Shown piece after piece: positions 62,177-64,000 of a stretch of 64,000 bases of DNA. The notes under the pieces are model-generated. The model saw nothing but the letters and a program-made list of their open reading frames with translations. It made no database searches and had not been told where the DNA came from. The first letter of the stretch is position 1. The number at the start of each line of letters is the position of its first letter. The DNA is from Parietichytrium sp. I65-24A. Lineage: Eukaryota > Sar > Bigyra > Thraustochytrida > Thraustochytriidae. Made by a program: the position numbers and the translations under genes. The stretch is from contig BLSF01000004.1 in the NCBI GenBank assembly GCA_012862575.1, positions 186,001 to 250,000 of the forward strand. The letters are read 5' to 3'.

Positions 62177-63959
62177 ATTCCAAGCTCGTTCAGCTTTTTC
62201 GATCAATAGAGAACGCGAAGTCGATGATCCTGTGCTGGCTCGCGCTGGGCTGTTATAGATTATGTATCTATGCATCCCGTTATGGCAAAAGAACTAGGAA
62301 AGTCCTTGTAATGATGACCTTGATCAAGACCAGTATAACAGAATAACAGAGTTTATAAGCCAATAGTTTGCTTTGATGTGTAAAGGAAAAAGAATTATCT
62401 CTGTCTTTGCCATTCGCAACAACCGTCTTCACATGTCATGCGAGGTGGTGCATTGACATTAGCAAGCAAAGCAGGAAAAACCGTGCTATTGTGAGAGGGC
62501 TTGCAAATATCACACAAGTTGCACTCCTCGATTTATCCCGGGCTGTGAAATGGAAAGGCCTATTATTTCAACGTAAGCACGACAAGAAACTGAGGGAGCA
62601 AAGCTGAATTCGTATTTCTTCTGCACAGACGCACGGGTTGTTCTCGACAAGCCACTGTCCAGAAAGCAATTTATGGCATGGGGATACCGCAGTGGAGGGG
62701 ATGGGTGGCTCAGATTACAATAATAAGGATTTTTAGGTTCAAATGTTCACCGCGCACGCAAAGAATGGAACTAGTACGCGCCCCTAACTTGAAAGACCGG
62801 ATCCCCGGGATGTCTCCGGAATGTGCCGGGAGTCCGGGGAGAGAATGCAAAGCATGAGGAACAAAGAATGTTCGCCTCTAGCACAAGTTCTTCAAGTGCA
62901 TCAGATTTCGGGTTCTTCAAGTTACCAGTGGTTTAGGCTAAGTGAGCCCGCCTTTTACAAGACTAGGGGCATTCAAATGTTCAAGTGGGGCAGAAATGAG
63001 ACAAAAACAAAAACCACTCAAAGACGCAAGAGGACAAAGAAGGTAAGCATGACGGGCGGAAAACTATCAGCGCTTTTCTGTGAGAGGGAAGCAGAGGAAA
63101 GAAGGAATGTTGACCTGGGAGTGCAGAGAAAGAGAAGAAGACTCGTTCTGGCGAGGAGACTGAGGAGCCCCCAAAAAAGAAGAAGAAAAAAAAAAAAAAG
63201 GAGAAAAAATCGAAACCCGAAAATAAATTCCACGAAAAAATAATTGAAACTGCAGGGGGAATTTATCATTGACATGTGAATGAGGATCTTTTGGTTCTGA
63301 TGCAACCTATAGTTCGTTTCTTGTCCTCGTTCGTGTCTTTGTTTCGCGTGTCCTGCTATGTCCTGCTGGCGTCTCCGGTGCATTCCTGTGCGATGAATGC
63401 ATTGCCAGTTCACAGCGAATGCAAATGCATCGACTGTGAATAATGCATGCATTGATAATGATGATGAGATTGATATTCCCACTTGCAGTTCAACATTTTT
63501 TTATTCTTTCTTGACAGTGAATTAATTATTTGCATCTTGGTCGATTGGGTCCTGCGACGATAAGAGGGAGCGAAAGAGGAGTGCGCGAGCGAGACGGTGA
63601 TGGTAATGGTGATGGTGGTTGATGGTTGATGGTCTCGCGGCGTCTTCTCAAGAGAGAGAGAGAGAGAAAATTGGAGAGGGGCGGAGGGCTATTCGCTTGA
63701 TCCGAGTGTTCTGTGCAAAAGTGGAGTGCGCATCGGCGGGTAGAGAATAGGGAGGAAGCAACGTCAATCGCAGCTTGTCCAAGAAGGATTGAAGGGCTCG
63801 AGAGGACTCCGTCCGGCAGGCGCAACAGGTTCAATAGGTGCAACAGGCTCAATAGGTTCAATAGGTCCAACGGGTCCGACGAAGTTGTTAACTGGGATTG
63901 ACAGGATTCAGAGTCGATTGGACGCGGGAAGAGAGAGTCTAACCGCAGCGCGCGAGCCG
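62177..63959. other. Intergenic, about 1.8 kb
   Basis: No gene accepted. The A-rich stretch at about 63170-63240 encodes only Lys/Arg runs. A 9-base repeat array lies at 63821-63874, close to the gene start at the right edge. Confidence 0.5.
63821..63874. repeat. Six-unit 9-base repeat (TTCAATAGG-like)
   Basis: Units CGCAACAGG, TTCAATAGG, TGCAACAGG, CTCAATAGG, TTCAATAGG and TCCAACGGG follow without gap. Variation is in the first two positions and in A/C at position six, so it is an older, diverged array. Confidence 0.9.
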
Positions 63960-64000
63960 ATGGCGCACGGGCCGGTGCCTCCGCCGCTGACCCGCGTGCA
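63960..64000 (+). CDS. Start of a gene cut by the right edge
   Basis: ATG at 63960 in a strong context (GAGCCGATGGCG), open to the window end (MAHGPVPPPLTRV). GC content rises here and a 9-base repeat array lies about 90 bases upstream, as with other gene starts. Too short to identify. Confidence 0.4.
   Translation, partial: MAHGPVPPPLTRV

Noticed and set aside
62690-62760. Sequence with TGGCTCAG and GGTTCAAAT resembling tRNA boxes
   Set aside because: Spacing is short and the 5' and 3' ends cannot pair as an acceptor stem.
63000-63243. Lys/Arg-rich frame ending near 63243
   Set aside because: Produced by an A/G simple-sequence tract. No start context or domain.

Overview
This 64 kb window looks like nuclear DNA of an intron-poor unicellular eukaryote. 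Almost every gene is one uninterrupted reading frame. The only intron I can define is a 111-base GT-AG intron in the propionyl-CoA carboxylase gene. Genes sit in both orientations, with purine or pyrimidine favoured contexts around AUG and no operons. The gene set (GMP synthase, CDC14, TIPIN/Swi3, SNW1/SKIP, an Rtt106-like histone chaperone, PCCA, TMEM131-like protein, a four-domain voltage-gated calcium channel) plus S/T/P-linker extracellular proteins fits a heterotrophic stramenopile, most likely a thraustochytrid or other labyrinthulomycete. That assignment is inference and no rRNA or other marker is present to prove it.

Layout from left to right. Positions 2-3190 hold a SAM-repeat protein that is cut by the window edge. 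4058-4432 is a small single-pass membrane protein and 5649-5954 a secreted ten-cysteine inhibitor-like protein. 8104-10395 is a secreted LPMO-chitinase fusion, 12088-13770 GMP synthase, and 14719-16410 an EF-hand-like protein that converges on TIPIN (16514-17524, minus). About 7.2 kb without a convincing gene follows. Two unknown genes converge at 24736-25401 and 25956-27632. PCCA (31149-33371) converges on SNW1 (33919-35808, minus). The calcium channel (38042-44335) converges on a TMEM131-like gene (44485-49485, minus). CDC14 (52604-53899) converges on a Ser/Arg-rich unknown (54255-55514, minus). Then come an Rtt106-like chaperone (56337-57674, minus), a DG-repeat type I membrane protein (59297-62176), and the first codons of a further gene at the right edge (63960).

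Functional themes are scattered and do not form a cluster: DNA and chromatin (TIPIN, CDC14, Rtt106-like), splicing (SNW1, possibly the RS-rich SAM protein), metabolism (GMPS, PCCA), cell surface and secretion (LPMO-chitinase, inhibitor-like protein, TMEM131-like, DG-repeat protein) and calcium signalling (channel, EF-hand-like).

The non-coding DNA is more unusual than the gene list. Simple or short tandem repeats lie upstream of most gene starts, many of them two to six copies of a 9-base unit. A palindromic 10-mer, GTACTGAGTA, occurs five times exactly, always between genes. There are also three longer tandem duplications and one 61-base interrupted palindrome. I saw no tRNA, rRNA, CRISPR array, insertion sequence or recognisable transposon protein. 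Many starts were trimmed from GTG or TTG codons to the first credible ATG, so start positions are judgements.
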